A program made the translations under genes and the position numbers. Source: Bicyclus anynana (lineage: Eukaryota; Arthropoda; Insecta; Lepidoptera; Nymphalidae). Taken from it: DNA of 64,000 bases. Positions 1 to 10,391 of the stretch are shown piece by piece. How positions within the stretch are numbered: position 1 is the first letter of the stretch; the number at the start of each line of letters is the position of its first letter. The stretch is taken from the NCBI RefSeq assembly GCF_947172395.1, contig NC_069094.1, forward strand, positions 10,034,292 to 10,098,291. The letters run 5' to 3'. Under the pieces are notes generated by a model. The model was not told where the DNA came from and ran no database searches. It saw nothing but the letters and a program-made list of their open reading frames with translations.

Positions 1-697
1 TCGATTTCATTGACACGATTGTTTACTGAAATCAAAACACAAGGTCACGTTAACAGTTAACTGAAACGCGGAAATTAAATTTCGTAATTTAGAGGACGCT
101 GTCCTAAATTTTCCGCTGTTTATGTGTATTTTTACCTGACTAAATTGTATTTCAATTCTGTAACGCCCTTCCGTGCGTTGACCGATTTTATATACCCGTA
201 AGTAAAAGCACGCAACTTGCACCTTTTATTAAATTAACGTAAAAGGATGATTCGGTGAATTCGGGAAATAAATTAGTTTAATGAAGGTCTCCCGGTCGAT
301 TGAAGTCCAACAATTATTGGCATCACTTCAAGTACACGTTGCACTAAATATTTACCTGTATGCCGAAATTCGGTGTCACACTGTCAAATTGAGTGATCAC
401 GAATACGCGTTTACGCTCGTGTTTATGAGGTGCATCTTTATTTGATCGGGCAGCTATGTGAACAATTTTTGTATCCACCTCGTTTATTATTAGATATACG
501 ATCTTTGGCAGACATTTCATTCAGAACAATTATGCGTGCTGTATGATCGCTGTCTCACCTCAAATATGTGTATTGGATTTAAAAAAAGAATCGTAGGTGT
601 TGTTTAGAAATGCGTTGTATCTACCCACATTGTTACATCATATAATTATTATAATGTATGTGAAATTATGAATATATAAAACTGCGAAAATTGCACT
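1..697. other. No gene recognised
   Basis: AT-rich sequence. Short open frames have no recognisable domain and no plausible splice context. Confidence 0.5.
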
Positions 698-932
698 GAC
701 ATATCTCAACGAGTCGCGAAGCTGAAGTAGGCACGTTGTTCGAATAACCGATGGACGTTAGGGTCCCAAGGTGCGGGAATGGTGACCGCGCACTAGAAAA
801 CCACCAGATGGACTGGTGACATCTGGCGAATCGCAGGGATTTGTTGGATGCAGGCGGCTCAGTATCGTAATGTTTGGAAGTCCCTACAAAAGTCGACGTC
901 CGTCGGCTGATATGATGATGATGATGATGAAA
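698..932 (+). mobile_element. RTE-type LINE, 3' end
   Basis: Degenerate C-terminal end of an endonuclease-reverse transcriptase: relics of the segments that in better copies read DIAQRVAKL, GPKVLEW and RWMQAAQYR. It ends in a (TGA)n run at about 911-930, the microsatellite tail typical of RTE elements. Frameshifts break the frame. Confidence 0.75.
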
Positions 933-1266
933 ATTAAACACGTTCCTATTCCTTTTACTATTCCCTTTTCCTATTCCCAGAAGGGGGAGAGTGAGTATCA
1001 AGGGACAAGGAGCGAAAAGAGAAAATAACTTGTAGGGAGTCAAGAAGGCGTCCCGGGAACACGCAAAGAGCAAGTACCGGGTTCGCCCTCCCTCGATTCG
1101 GTCCAAATTACCGAGAGGTTGAAAGGGCCATGGGAGGTGGTGGGTTTATTCCTTTTACTAAAATTTAGGCTGGTTACATTCATTTATTACATATCAACCA
1201 AATGTAATGGCCCAAAACGGGGCTAGATGTCGCGTCCCTCCAGCCTCTATAAGTAGGGGAGTAGAT
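933..1266. other. No gene recognised
   Basis: Moderately GC-rich sequence with a 13-base direct repeat (948-960 and 1148-1160). It could be an older repeat relic; no gene signal. Confidence 0.35.
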
Positions 1267-1325
1267 GTAGAGCTAAGACTCATCACGTTAATTCAATGTG
1301 GGTCGGCGGGCGGGTGGATGATAAT
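1267..1325 (-). repeat. Family-D tail fragment
   Basis: Minus strand shows the GCCCGCC..CCCACATTGAA..GTCTTAGCTC pattern also seen at 12003-12112 and 18108-18213. Short and diverged. Confidence 0.4.
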
Positions 1326-1517
1326 GATTTAGGTAAGATTAGATATTGACGGCAATAACCGGCAATAACTGAATATGCTCTTCGAGGCATAACTCTTCCA
1401 ACTTCCCCATTCTGGATTGAAATTTTACTGGACCCGTTTTTAGGCTATGTTCAAAATCATATTTTTATGGAGGACAGACTGACTGACATGACTCTTTAGT
1501 AGGCCATTTAAATAGGC

Positions 1518-2026
1518 TAATATTAATTGAACGCGAATAATATAAAGTTTGTACGGAGCCGTTATAGTCCAGTGGATATGACCTCTGCCTCCGACTCCGG
1601 AGGGTGCGGGTGTGAATCCGATCCGGGGCATGTACCTCCATTTTTTTCAGTTGTGTGCCTGTTAAGAAATTAAAAATCACGTGTCTCAAACGGTGAAGGA
1701 AAAATATCGTGAGGAAACCTGCATACCAGAGAATTTTCTTAATTCTTTGCGTGTGTGAAGTCTGCCAAGCATTGGGCCAGCGTGGTGGACTATTGGCCAA
1801 ATCCCTCTCATTCTGAGAGGAGACTCGAGCTCAGCATGAGTCGAATATGGGTTGATAATGTTGAAATTTGTACAGATGTTGGTTAGTCTTCAACATCGCG
1901 ACTGTTGAGCCGATTTAGCTGAAATTTATAATGGAGATAGATTATGTCTTGAATTAACACATAGGTAGGCTTTTTGACTCGTAAATCCATGGTTCCCGTG
2001 AGGGTTCCCAAAAACTGATTGTTGAT
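1518..2026 (+). mobile_element. Helitron-A relic split by a SINE
   Basis: The 5' part (AACGCGAATAATATAAAGTT at about 1530) and the body (1860-2026, with AACACATAGG and AAATCCATGGTTCCC) match other Helitron-A copies. The SINE between them is flanked by TTTGTACGGA and TTTGTACAGA, a likely target-site duplication. The 3' CTAG end is missing. Confidence 0.6.
1559..1858 (+). mobile_element. SINE-A, nearly full length
   Basis: tRNA-derived head (A box TAGTCCAGTGG near 1565, B-box-like GTGTGAATCC near 1611), then the conserved body with ATCACGTGTCTCAAACGG and the CTCTCATTCTGAGAGG palindrome, ending GGGTTGATAATG. It sits inside a Helitron-A. Confidence 0.85.
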
Positions 2027-2569
2027 GGTATGAACACTTTCCCACAATAACTATTTGGAAACAATTTGCGGAAACCCTAATGTTTTTTTTTATTTATAAA
2101 TCAATAAATAAAAAAAACATCACGACACAATCTCTTACACTTATTTTCTACTTGTTCTAATCTTAGAATTCGTGGTTAGACTGTGATTCATTAATTGTTC
2201 TATAGTCATGGGTTACGTTACCAAAAAGAAGTTCCACATCAATTAATCATCTAAACTTTGAGTTCACTTTTGTTTTTGTAAGTGTTATTAATTATTATTA
2301 TTTATTAAAAGCGATTAGTAGTTTTATCTATTAATAAAACGTTGTGTGTCCTGTGTAATATGCCTTATAATATTATTAGTGGAATCAATATAGCATTTTC
2401 CCTCGAAGTCCTCAAGAATAGATCTTATTTTAATGCTTTTTTTTGTTTAGTTTGTTTGTTGATATTATTTGAAATCGGAAACCTTTTGAAGTGGGGACGG
2501 AATGATTTTGAAGATATTGTTTAAACAATATCTATGCTATCTATATAATAAATAATTAAAACAATAAAA
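2027..2569. other. No gene recognised
   Basis: Very AT-rich sequence with poly(A/T) runs. The 60-residue open frame at 2342-2524 shows no domain. Confidence 0.45.
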
Positions 2570-2690
2570 TACTACCGACTTCAAAAACAGTAACGTATGC
2601 AGGAAAGTAATACGCAAAAAAGTAAATATAATATTTTCTATCTACTGATCACTTTGAAGGCGGAACCAATGGTACAATTAATGGGTAGAC
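2570..2690 (+). repeat. Family-H repeat
   Basis: Contains ACCGACTTCAAAAAC followed by TCTACTGATCACTTTGAAGG. The same two motifs at similar spacing form the arms of the foldback at 34351-34797, and the second occurs again inverted near 37225. Confidence 0.5.
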
Positions 2691-2790
2691 AATCAATCGT
2701 CCCCTGTGTTCCAACCATTTGGGAAAAAAAATCATCAAATATTGAAACTGTTTCTGAGGACTCCCGGAATATGCTTGTTTTATGTATTCA

Positions 2791-3478
2791 CTAGCGGACG
2801 CCCGCGTGGAATTTAGTTTTTCACAAATCCCTCGGGAACCATGGATTTTTCCGGGATAAAAAGTAGCCTATGTATTAATCCAGGCTATAATATATCTTAA
2901 TACCAAATTTCAACTAATTCGGTTTAGTAGTCGAGGCGTGAAAGAGTAACAAATAATCATGTCATCAAAATCATCAGTTTCCGCAAATCTCGGGAAACCA
3001 TGGATTTTTTCGGGATAAAAAGTAGCCTATGTAAATTATAAATGGCTATGTAGTTAGTCTGTACGCCGTAGAAGTAGGTGCGAGAGGATTACCAGCAAAA
3101 TCTCTCTATAACTTGCTTAAAGACCTTGGCCTCTCTAGAAGTGCAGCTAGTTCCATATTAGAACGAGTATCCAAAGCTGCTTTAATAGGATCTTACCAAA
3201 TTTGGATAGGTAGGGAGAACAACACGAGCAGAGAAGGGGAGTGTTGATCGATCGTCAAGGAATTCCTTGACCCTACATCCAGTAGTCACAAGTCCTGGAC
3301 TTTGCTTGGTGTTTTTCTCTCTACCACGCGATGGACCCGGCACCTGCACGGTGAATCAATGGAATGCTAAGATATTATATTCCAAATTTCAGCCAAATCG
3401 CTTCAGTAGTAGCGGCGTTAATGAGTAACAAACATCCAAAAATCCATACAAACTATCGCGTTTATAATATTAGTAGGA
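2791..3478 (-). mobile_element. Helitron-A carrying a reverse-transcriptase fragment
   Basis: On the minus strand it begins A|TCCTACTAATATTATAAA at 3478 and ends in the hairpin GCGGACG plus CTAGT at 2791. The body is partly duplicated (two GGGATAAAAAGTAGCC copies at about 2857 and 3014). About 325 bp of foreign sequence (about 3038-3362) lies inside. Confidence 0.75.
3040..3243 (+). pseudogene. LINE polyprotein C-terminal fragment
   Basis: An open frame of about 65 codons ends at the TGA at 3244-3246 and includes EVGARGLPAKSLYNLLKDLG, then SRSAASSILERVSKAA and GSYQIWIGRE. This resembles the EVGxRG...LGL...W(I/L)xR segment found near the C-terminus of many non-LTR retrotransposon polyproteins. 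It is antisense to the enclosing Helitron. Clade not determined. Confidence 0.5.
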
Positions 3479-3483
3479 TTGAT

Positions 3484-3780
3484 TGGAGGATATTATCTAA
3501 TTATTAAGCGTTTAGGGTTAATTTGTCGGTTTTTGCAGGTAAATGGAGAGGGAGAGTTGGAGGATCACGGGAATCGATGGGCAACGGGCTAGCGACGGGT
3601 CCGAGGCAAACAAGCCGCACGTAATAAGGTCGCGCGCGCGGCGTGGCGGCGCCACCAACGGACGACGCCCCGACGCTTCTATTACTTCGTAAGCCTATAT
3701 GCATTGGAATTACTGTCATTTTGACATTGTCAAGGAACAAAAGCAGATAGTAAGAAGGCGCCATCGTGAAGGCAAACTTC
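3484..3780. other. GC-rich patch, no proven gene
   Basis: About 3535-3690 is strongly GC- and CpG-rich (GCGCGCGCGGCGTGGCGGCG at 3634) in AT-rich surroundings. A pyrimidine run ending TTTTTGCAG precedes it, so a small exon is conceivable. No frame shows a known domain. Confidence 0.3.
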
Positions 3781-3782
3781 AC

Positions 3783-3961
3783 AGTGAAGGAAAACATCGT
3801 GAGGAAACCTGCATACCAGAGAATTTTCTTAATTCTCTGCGTGTGTGAAGTCTGCCAATCCGCATTGGGCTAGCGTGGTGGATTATTGGCCTAACCCCTC
3901 TCATTCTGAGAGGAGAAACGAGCTCAGCAGCGAGCTGAATATTGGTTGATAACGACGAAGA
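3783..3961 (+). mobile_element. SINE-A, 5'-truncated
   Basis: Starts within GTGAAGGAAAACATCGTGAG and runs to TTGGTTGATAACGACGA; the tRNA head is absent. Confidence 0.8.
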
Positions 3962-3973
3962 AGGCGCCGCTGT

Positions 3974-4590
3974 AGAACCAATCAGTAGATAGCATTTAAG
4001 GTACAGTGCTCCTCCAATGTAATACTAAACTTTTCTTGTGTGTTTTTTTTATTTCCCTGAATCCACGCTAATATTATAAACATAGTTTATAAGTAAGCCT
4101 TTGACGGCCTCCGTGGCGCAGTGGTATGCGCGGTGGATCAATAAGACGGAGGTCCTGGGTTCGATCCCCGGCTGGGTCGATTGAGATTTTCTTAATTAGT
4201 CCAGGTCTGGCTGGTGGGAGGCTTCGACCGTGGCTAGTTACCACCTTACCGGCAAACACGTACCGCCAACGATTTAGAATTCCGGTACGATGCCGTGTAG
4301 AAACCGAAAGGAGTGTGGATTTTTATCCTTCTCCTAACAAGTTAGCCCGCTTCCATCTTAGTCTGCATCATCACTTACCATTAGGTGAGATTGTAATCAA
4401 GAGGTTAGCCCTTGATAGTAAGTAAAAAATAAATTAAAAAAAAAACCAATCAGTAGATAGCATTTAAAGGTACAGGGTACCTCCAATGTAATATGTACTA
4501 AACTTTTCATCGTATTTGTAACATCGTATATATTTTTTTTATTTCCCTGAATCCATACTAATGTTATAAATGTAGTTTAATAGTAAGTTT
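3974..4590 (+). repeat. Direct repeat of ~125-145 bp flanking a SINE-B
   Basis: Copy 1 is 3974-4096 and copy 2 is 4444-4590. Both start AACCAATCAGTAGATAGCAT, share CCTCCAATGTAATA and TTTATTTCCCTGAATCCA, and end TAGTTTA..AGTAAG. Copy 2 has about 20 extra bases, and the copies differ at many sites. Confidence 0.75.
4103..4426 (+). mobile_element. SINE-B, nearly full length
   Basis: tRNA-derived head with A box TGGCGCAGTGG (4114-4124) and B box GGTTCGATCCC (4158-4168), the body with GGTCTGGCTGGTGGGAGGCT, and a tail GGTGAGATTGTAATCAAG. An A-rich run follows, unlike the ATG-type tail of SINE-A. Confidence 0.88.
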
Positions 4591-4599
4591 GTCTGTCTG

Positions 4600-4741
4600 T
4601 TACGTTTACTGCAGGATACAGATCTTTCAAACACCACGGAACTGAGCCTGCAGCTCGCTTAATTTCGTCAGTCCACCTTGTGAGGGTAGACCAACACTTT
4701 GTTTTCAGGTGCATGTTCACCATTCTAGCACGTTGGGATCC
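4600..4741 (-). mobile_element. RTE-type LINE fragment
   Basis: Minus-strand relic of the same C-terminal coding region as at 46571-46915: GTCAGTCCACCTTGTGAGGG and GACCAACACT are visible on plus. Diverged. Confidence 0.6.
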
Positions 4742-5096
4742 AAGCATAACTTAAAAATATCTTAAATAGCTTAAAAATATAATAACTAAAATAACTTAAA
4801 AATATAATAGGTGATTACTTGTAACAGACGACAAGTTGAGAAACATAAAGAATTGTAATAATCCAAGTCCGTATTACGTAACGCAATATAAAATGGTACC
4901 AAGTCGCAATAGCAAGGTACTTGTTAATTCAAAACTAGGCGTGACTCCATTGTTATTCAGAATGTATTGTAACAGTTTGCAAATGACATCTTCGCGTAAC
5001 ATAATTTTTGGGGTCCATGACCTGCATGAGTGGATACTGCTTCCGGTGGGCGGTCTCGGGGGTCATCTAGTTCTGGTAGTCGGAGATCCGAATTAG
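4742..5096. other. No gene recognised
   Basis: A short AAATAACTTAAAAATATAAT-like repeat at about 4750-4810; otherwise unrecognised. Confidence 0.4.
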
Positions 5097-5687
5097 AAAC
5101 GACCTTCACCCATCCGTTTAATGGATTATTATACCTTCATAATTCATAATCCTTTTATATCAAAATTAGGTTGTTATAAAATATATTGCAATCAAGTTTT
5201 TCTTTTCGAACAGTGTGTGTTTCCAGTGATGACTTACAGTATAGATCCGAGACTTGGTCGCTAACTATGAGCTTCATAAGAAGTCTTAAATTCACTCAGT
5301 GGGCGAAGAGGCGCGCTATGATTGAAGTTTCTCTGAGTGATCGAATCAGAAATGAGGAGATCTACAGATGAACCAAAGTCACTGACATAGCTCAGTGATT
5401 CACGAAGATGGCAATGGGCAGGGCATATATACGAAGAGTCAATGGACGTTGGGGTTCTAAAGTGCTGGAATAGCACCGCCGATGGGAGGGTGTTTCTGTC
5501 TTGAGTGGATGTCAGTCGGCTGTAAATGGTGATTATGATGAGGTTTGCCTAAAACCCTAGTCAAACTAACATTAATGATAGTTAACAATAGTTTGGCCAG
5601 GAGATTATTAGGTCACCTACTCATTTTTTTAATGTACATTTGATAATAAAACACTTCATCCATTAAACAGATGGGTGAAGGTCGTTT
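5097..5687. mobile_element. TIR element with an RTE copy inside
   Basis: 30-bp terminal inverted repeats with one mismatch: 5097-5126 (AAACGACCTTCACCCATCCG...) and 5658-5687. The arms are 591 bp apart outside to outside. No clear target duplication. The internal RTE fragment suggests a MITE that received a LINE. Confidence 0.6.
5204..5540 (+). mobile_element. RTE-type LINE, 3' end
   Basis: Degenerate C-terminal coding relic: SETWSLTMSFIRSLKFTQWA, then LSDRIRNEEI, then the 3' end. It ends with a short GATTATGATGA tail. Stops and indels interrupt the frame. Confidence 0.75.
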
Positions 5688-6300
5688 TTAATTGGCAACT
5701 GTTAATTCTTTTACTCTATTAACATGTTGATTTTCTTGTTGGTTTTAGTCTCTAGTCGCACAAATAAAGTAGTTCAGGATTAAATAGACAGGGGTCTTTC
5801 GCGGTTTAATCTTTCTGATCGGAGAGCTCTCCAACGTACCAGTCCTCGATAGACCTGTTAATTATCGCTTCATTAATAAGAACGTTAATTCGCGTTTCAA
5901 CAGGATGGTGGGTTCTGAATATCATTTTCTAACAGCCAAGGTATTTATTTAGGCCAGAGAATTTTTATCTAGAAATTAATGAGCCGAAACCCATCAAGTA
6001 ATTCAAATGGTCATGTAGCATTATGCTGAGCTGGGGCTATTTTCTGGGTAATGCTACACTTCGCAAGGTATTGTTCTGTATGACCTGGTGTAGTGAAAAT
6101 AATGTGATTTGTGGCATAATTTCGAAATAAACGCATTATTCTTTCTTTTTTTCTTTAAGCTGCTATGCAATGCAGGTTCAGTAGATTCAGAGATTATCGC
6201 AAGCTCATAAACATACTAACTCAAAAACTCTACCTTTTTATAATATCACTTACTTAGTTTAGCATATAATATTTAGTCGAATTGAAATCCATTAGTCGAA
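5688..6300. other. No gene recognised
   Basis: AT-rich; no coding or repeat signal recognised. Confidence 0.45.
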
Positions 6301-6425
6301 TCCCGTCACTAACTGTCGTCGGCGAGATCGCATCCGCCCCGCACTCGCAAGTCGCGCGACGATACTCTCTGATAAAGAAACTGGAACGAGCGAGACCTCA
6401 GGCTGGCTCTACTCGGACGAACGGC
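6301..6425. other. GC-rich patch
   Basis: CpG-dense stretch (GCCCCGCACTCGCAAGTCGC) between AT-rich flanks. It could be a promoter or untranslated exon, but no frame or splice signal supports that. Confidence 0.3.
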
Positions 6426-6469
6426 AGCTTTCTAAATTATTTTTAATTTTTGTGTGTACTCTCAGCGTT

Positions 6470-7200
6470 TAGAGATGTTTTATTAATAGTAGTTGACAGA
6501 ACAAGCAGATGGACCTGTAGTTATAGTTAATGGAACGTTTAGAGATATTTTTAGTAGTAGTTGGTGGAACAAGCAGATTACTTTATAGTGATAGTTGACG
6601 GAACACGCAGATAACTCAATAGTAATAGTTCACTTAAGAGCCGTGATATTAACTTTGCCTTTGATTCGGAGGGTGTAGGTTGCACATCCAACTTTTCACT
6701 TGGATGCATTTTACAAAATAAATATCACGTATCTCAAATAGTGAAGGAAAAACATCGTGAACAAAACTGCATAAAACCTGAGATTTTCTTAATTCCCTAC
6801 TTGTATTAAGTCCAAGCAAGCGTGGTGGACTATTAGCCTTACTCCTCTCATTCTAAGAGAAGACTCGTGCTCGGTGATAGAGTTTTTACAAATAATCAAA
6901 CTAGACGTTTGAAAAGTGCCGTGAGCTAAATATACAACAATTAAAAAAGGCAGAGTATTTTATAGTAATTGTTGACAGAACAAGATAATAACTAAATAAT
7001 AATAGTTGATGGGACACACATATAACTCAATAGTAGTAGTTGACTTGACATCGCATATAAAACACAGGTTTCAGATGATATTCTGGTAAGCCAGCGAGTC
7101 CCACATAAAGACTCTTCGGACACTTGCACAGTTTTCCACAGGTTTGCTTAACTTCCCAGCGACATAATAAAAATTGCGGTAGTTGATGGAACAAGTAGAG
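6470..7200 (+). repeat. Loose array of AGTAGTTGA..GAACA units, split by a SINE
   Basis: Repeated copies of a motif like TAGTAGTTGACAGAACAAGC occur at about 6488, 6552, 6592, 6967, 7000 and 7178, often followed by AGAT and TAATAGT. Spacing is irregular. A diverged SINE-A separates the two halves. Confidence 0.5.
6642..6886 (+). mobile_element. SINE-A, diverged
   Basis: Head GCCGTGATATTAACTTTGCC with the B box degraded (GTAGGTTGCACATCC), body AAATATCACGTATCTCAAAT, and tail CTCATTCTAAGAGAAGACTC. Older than the other copies. Confidence 0.75.
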
Positions 7201-7689
7201 GCACAGGTGTGTTAATTTAATTTAACACTGTGCTGGAACTGTGTGGTAGGATTTTTTTTCTGTAGAATTAACTGAACACAATATTGGTCACTTCTATAAT
7301 ATAATAGAAGTGTTGATGCAGCTGTTACAAATTTTCGCTCCTAACTTTTTTTTTTTGTGATTTATAGATTTATAGATCTATTACATATAATTTTAGAAGT
7401 TTTCCATTGATTAAAAATCAAGCATTACTTGTAATTACAAAACGACATGGCCAATTGCAAAGCTATAAATTTTCGCTAATTTGCTTTTCATTGAGTGACT
7501 TGATCTCCCTTCGTGTTGTCAATCAAATTAAACGTTTAAGAATGACTACTTAACTATTTTAATTTATTCAATTAGCAAATTGTCGTCACTGAGGTCGCAT
7601 GCAAACACGAGACAAATTGTTTCATGGATAATAATTATTGTAAATAATTTAAATGTTAGTTTTTTATTAAACATTAAGTTAAGCGACAA
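7201..7689. other. No gene recognised
   Basis: AT-rich, with a small palindrome ACTTCTATAATATAATAGAAG at about 7290. The open frame at 7580-7807 overlaps the LINE end that follows. Confidence 0.4.
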
Positions 7690-7845
7690 AGGGCTGGCTC
7701 ATTTTTTGCGCAAAGGATCATCCTGGCTGTCCAGCGCGGAAATGCAGCCAGTATTCTTGCCACCATTCCACATGTGCATGATTTGTATAGTTATTAGGAT
7801 AAGTTAGCTTAAGCTCCTTATTGTATTCTCAATAATAATAATAAA
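7690..7845 (+). pseudogene. Family-E LINE, C-terminus and 3' end
   Basis: A frame reads FFAQRIILAVQRGNAASILA then TIPHVHDLYSY and a stop at about 7807, followed by an (AAT)n tail. The QR(I/L)..A(V/I)QRGNAAS signature recurs at 40135 (+), 38677, 42620 and 45800 (-). Confidence 0.65.
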
Positions 7846-8929
7846 AAAGTTAAGTTCAGATACCGTTAGTTACCATAGAGATGTTAAAAAGTCTTCTATA
7901 GGCTTCGTGGTCGAAATGTTGGATACGTCCTAGGTTTCATTTTAAGTCGTCGTATAGTGACTCCTAATCTATGATAATTAGAGAGTACTAGTCACATGCA
8001 ATTAATTAAAAGTTTACCTTTTTAACCGTCTTCAAAAAAGACGTTCTATTCGTTAATTCCACCAGTATGTAGAAGGTGGTCGCTTAATACTTTCTGAAAA
8101 TGCTAGGAAGTAAAAACTAACCTTACTTACCTTAAAAAATTCTATGTATGTACCTTTAACTTTTTAAAATAGATCTAAGTCTCAAAAATAGCTTGATGTG
8201 ATGTGATACAAACTAATCCAAAGTATCTGCTATTTTTTTTTTAATTTGTTACAATTTAAACGATTGGAACTGCCTCATTAGTTCCTTAGTTAGCTGGTTC
8301 GAGCTACGGATAATAACGTCCAGGATTCGAGCCCCGTAGTCAATAAAAAACAAATTCTTTCACCTTTTCCTTCAAGATAAATCTCAATCTGTAACTACTT
8401 AGCTACAGATTGATATTTATCTTTAGTCTATTAGTCTAAGAACTAGTCAAATTAGGTAAGAACATTACCTTTCGGAAGAAAGTACAAAATCATATCTGTG
8501 TTTATGCCTATATGAGCGTTTACGTAAATGAAAACTCGAGGTTTAATTTTGCTTAAATCAGCTAAGAGGCAGATAAGACAAAATTACAATTACTTAGCTT
8601 CAAAGTTAATTCTCCGCTTTATGCCGATTTTCCTCGCGCTTATACTCAAAAACTTTGCCATTCGCAAGGCTTCAGCGCTTTCTCCACCCTTCGGTGTCAA
8701 CCATTGAATCAATAGTCACTAAACGTGACCGGGGTTTACGTAGGAAAAGTAAAAACTTGCTGTTTTTTATTACCTACGTAATTAGATTTTTGTTGGATTT
8801 ACGCAAACGTCGATGTGACGTTCCTTTACTGGATCACTTGCACAATATGTCTGACCAATTATAATACACAATTTAGAAACTTCGTTCCAACACCAATACT
8901 TCGGATTAGGTTATTGTGTCCTGTTTTCT
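7846..8929. other. No gene recognised
   Basis: AT-rich. The 69-residue frame at 8655-8864 has no known domain. A GGATTCGAGCCCCG at about 8323 recalls a tRNA B box but no tRNA fold can be made. Confidence 0.45.
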
Positions 8930-9352
8930 ATAATAAAAGTATAAAGAGGTAAAATTTCTGAGGTTGTAAGGAGTAATATCTGGATCTAGTATACCGATTT
9001 TAAAAATTCTTTCACAAATAAAAAGCGAGGAATACGGGAAAAATATAGCATACGACACTCACAGGAAACGTTATGAGTGTCGTATGCTATATTTTCCCCG
9101 TTTTTCACGGGAGCGGAAACTACGCGAGTGAACCTCGTAGCGTCTCGTTATCAACCCATATTCGGTTCACTGCTGAGCTCGAGTCTCCTCTCAGAATGAG
9201 AGGCATTAGGCCAATAGTCCACCACGCTGGCCCAATGCGGATTGGCAGACTTCACTCACGCAGAGAATTGAGAAAATTCTCCGGTATGCAGGTTTCCTCA
9301 CGATGTTTTCCTTCACCGTTTGAGACACATAATATTTAGCGTCTGCTATTGA
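8930..9352 (+). mobile_element. Helitron-D relic interrupted by a SINE-A
   Basis: AGTATAAAGAGGTAAAATTT, GGATCTAGTATACCGATTTT and CACGGGAGCGGAAACTACGC match Helitron-D (compare 62846-63012). The internal inverted repeat 9038-9061/9074-9097 (one indel) is extra. The SINE is bounded by TAGCGTCT on both sides, after which the 3' end continues as GCTAT. Confidence 0.6.
9149..9338 (-). mobile_element. SINE-A, 5'-truncated
   Basis: Minus-strand copy from the TTGATAA tail to AATATTATGTGTCTCAAACG; no tRNA head. Flanked by an 8-bp duplication TAGCGTCT. Confidence 0.85.
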
Positions 9353-9360
9353 TTAATGAA

Positions 9361-9737
9361 AACCGCTACATGATCAATCCATTCGGTCGTCGATGCCATA
9401 GACAGATAAACAAACAGACACGTCGAACTTATGACGTTCCACTTATTACATTGAGTGTTAAAAAAAACGTTCTTAATTCACAATTACCTAAGTGGTAATG
9501 TGATTATTTTCTCAAAGTCGACAAACACTCGTGTAATATGTACCAAGGATGGCGAATTGTCACGTGGACGGCTTGACTCACTGCCTGCTAGCGGTAACCG
9601 TGTCAGGGCGGCCCTCGCGGAATAGAACCAAGGCTACGACCATACGGACCGCCAGAGCGCTGCTTTGCCATTACTTTAACTGAAGATACAGTGATTTGTT
9701 TTAACACTCCTAAATAACTGTCCTTGCAGGTGGTGTC
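9361..9737. other. No gene recognised
   Basis: Single-copy-looking AT-rich sequence with no signal seen. Confidence 0.4.
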
Positions 9738-9848
9738 ATAAATCATCATCATCATCATAATATCAGCCGATGGACGTCCACTGCAGGGCATAGGTCTTTT
9801 ATACGGACTTCCAAGTTCCACGATCTTGAGCCGCCTGCATCCAGCGTA
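9738..9848 (-). mobile_element. RTE-type LINE, 3' terminus
   Basis: Starts with the CATCATCATCATCATAATAT tail and reads into ATCAGCCGATGGACGTCCAC, the 3'-most coding codons on minus (end of ...LQWTSIG). Ends abruptly at a SINE-B fragment. Confidence 0.8.
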
Positions 9849-9994
9849 CCGGAACGCTAATTCCTTGCTGGTACGCCTTTGCCGGTAGGGTGGTAAGTAG
9901 CCCCGGCAGAAGCCTCCCACCCAGCCGGGGATTGACTCCAGGACCTTCGTCTTGTAAACCCATCGAGCATATTACCGCAGCACGGAGGCCGTCA
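9849..9994 (-). mobile_element. SINE-B, tRNA half only
   Basis: Minus-strand copy: TTTGCCGGTAGGGTGGTAAG, AGCCGGGGATTGACTCCAGG and GCACGGAGGCCGTCA. The 3' half is missing at the junction with the RTE fragment. Confidence 0.8.
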
Positions 9995-10028
9995 GATTAT
10001 GATGCGGTTATATTTGGTAATATTTTAA

Positions 10029-10213
10029 AGGAATTAAATATCGCGTGTCTTAAACGGTGAAGGAAAACATCGTGAGGCAACCTGCATACCTGAAAATTTT
10101 CATAATTCTCAGCGTGTGTGAAGTCTGCCAATCCGCATTGGGCCAGCGTGGCCTAATCCCTCTCATTCTGAAAGGAGACTCGAGCTCAGCAGTAAGCCGA
10201 ATATGGGTTGATA
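10029..10213 (+). mobile_element. SINE-A, 5'-truncated with internal gap
   Basis: From GGAATTAAATATCGCGTG to TATGGGTTGATA. The segment GTGGACTATTG is deleted at about 10151. Confidence 0.82.
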
Positions 10214-10391
10214 TTTTTGTTTATTTGGTTGAAGGCGACATGATCTAGATGGTTCGTGAAGGTCCATTCATATCTGAAGACATCGGCATTTGTCTGTTAT
10301 GGAACGAATTTTGAAATAAAAGTATTCTAACTGAATTCATGAGCATCGGGCATTTTCAAAATTATAATGCCTTGTTTATAGGTGTTAGTGT
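10214..10391. other. No gene recognised
   Basis: Short spacer between two mobile-element fragments; nothing recognised. Confidence 0.35.

Noticed and set aside
4103..4176. tRNA gene
   Set aside because: Same reasoning: it is the head of SINE-B, which recurs about ten times here.
8281..8345. tRNA-like segment with GGATTCGAGCCCCG
   Set aside because: No A box at the right distance and no acceptor or anticodon stem could be drawn.
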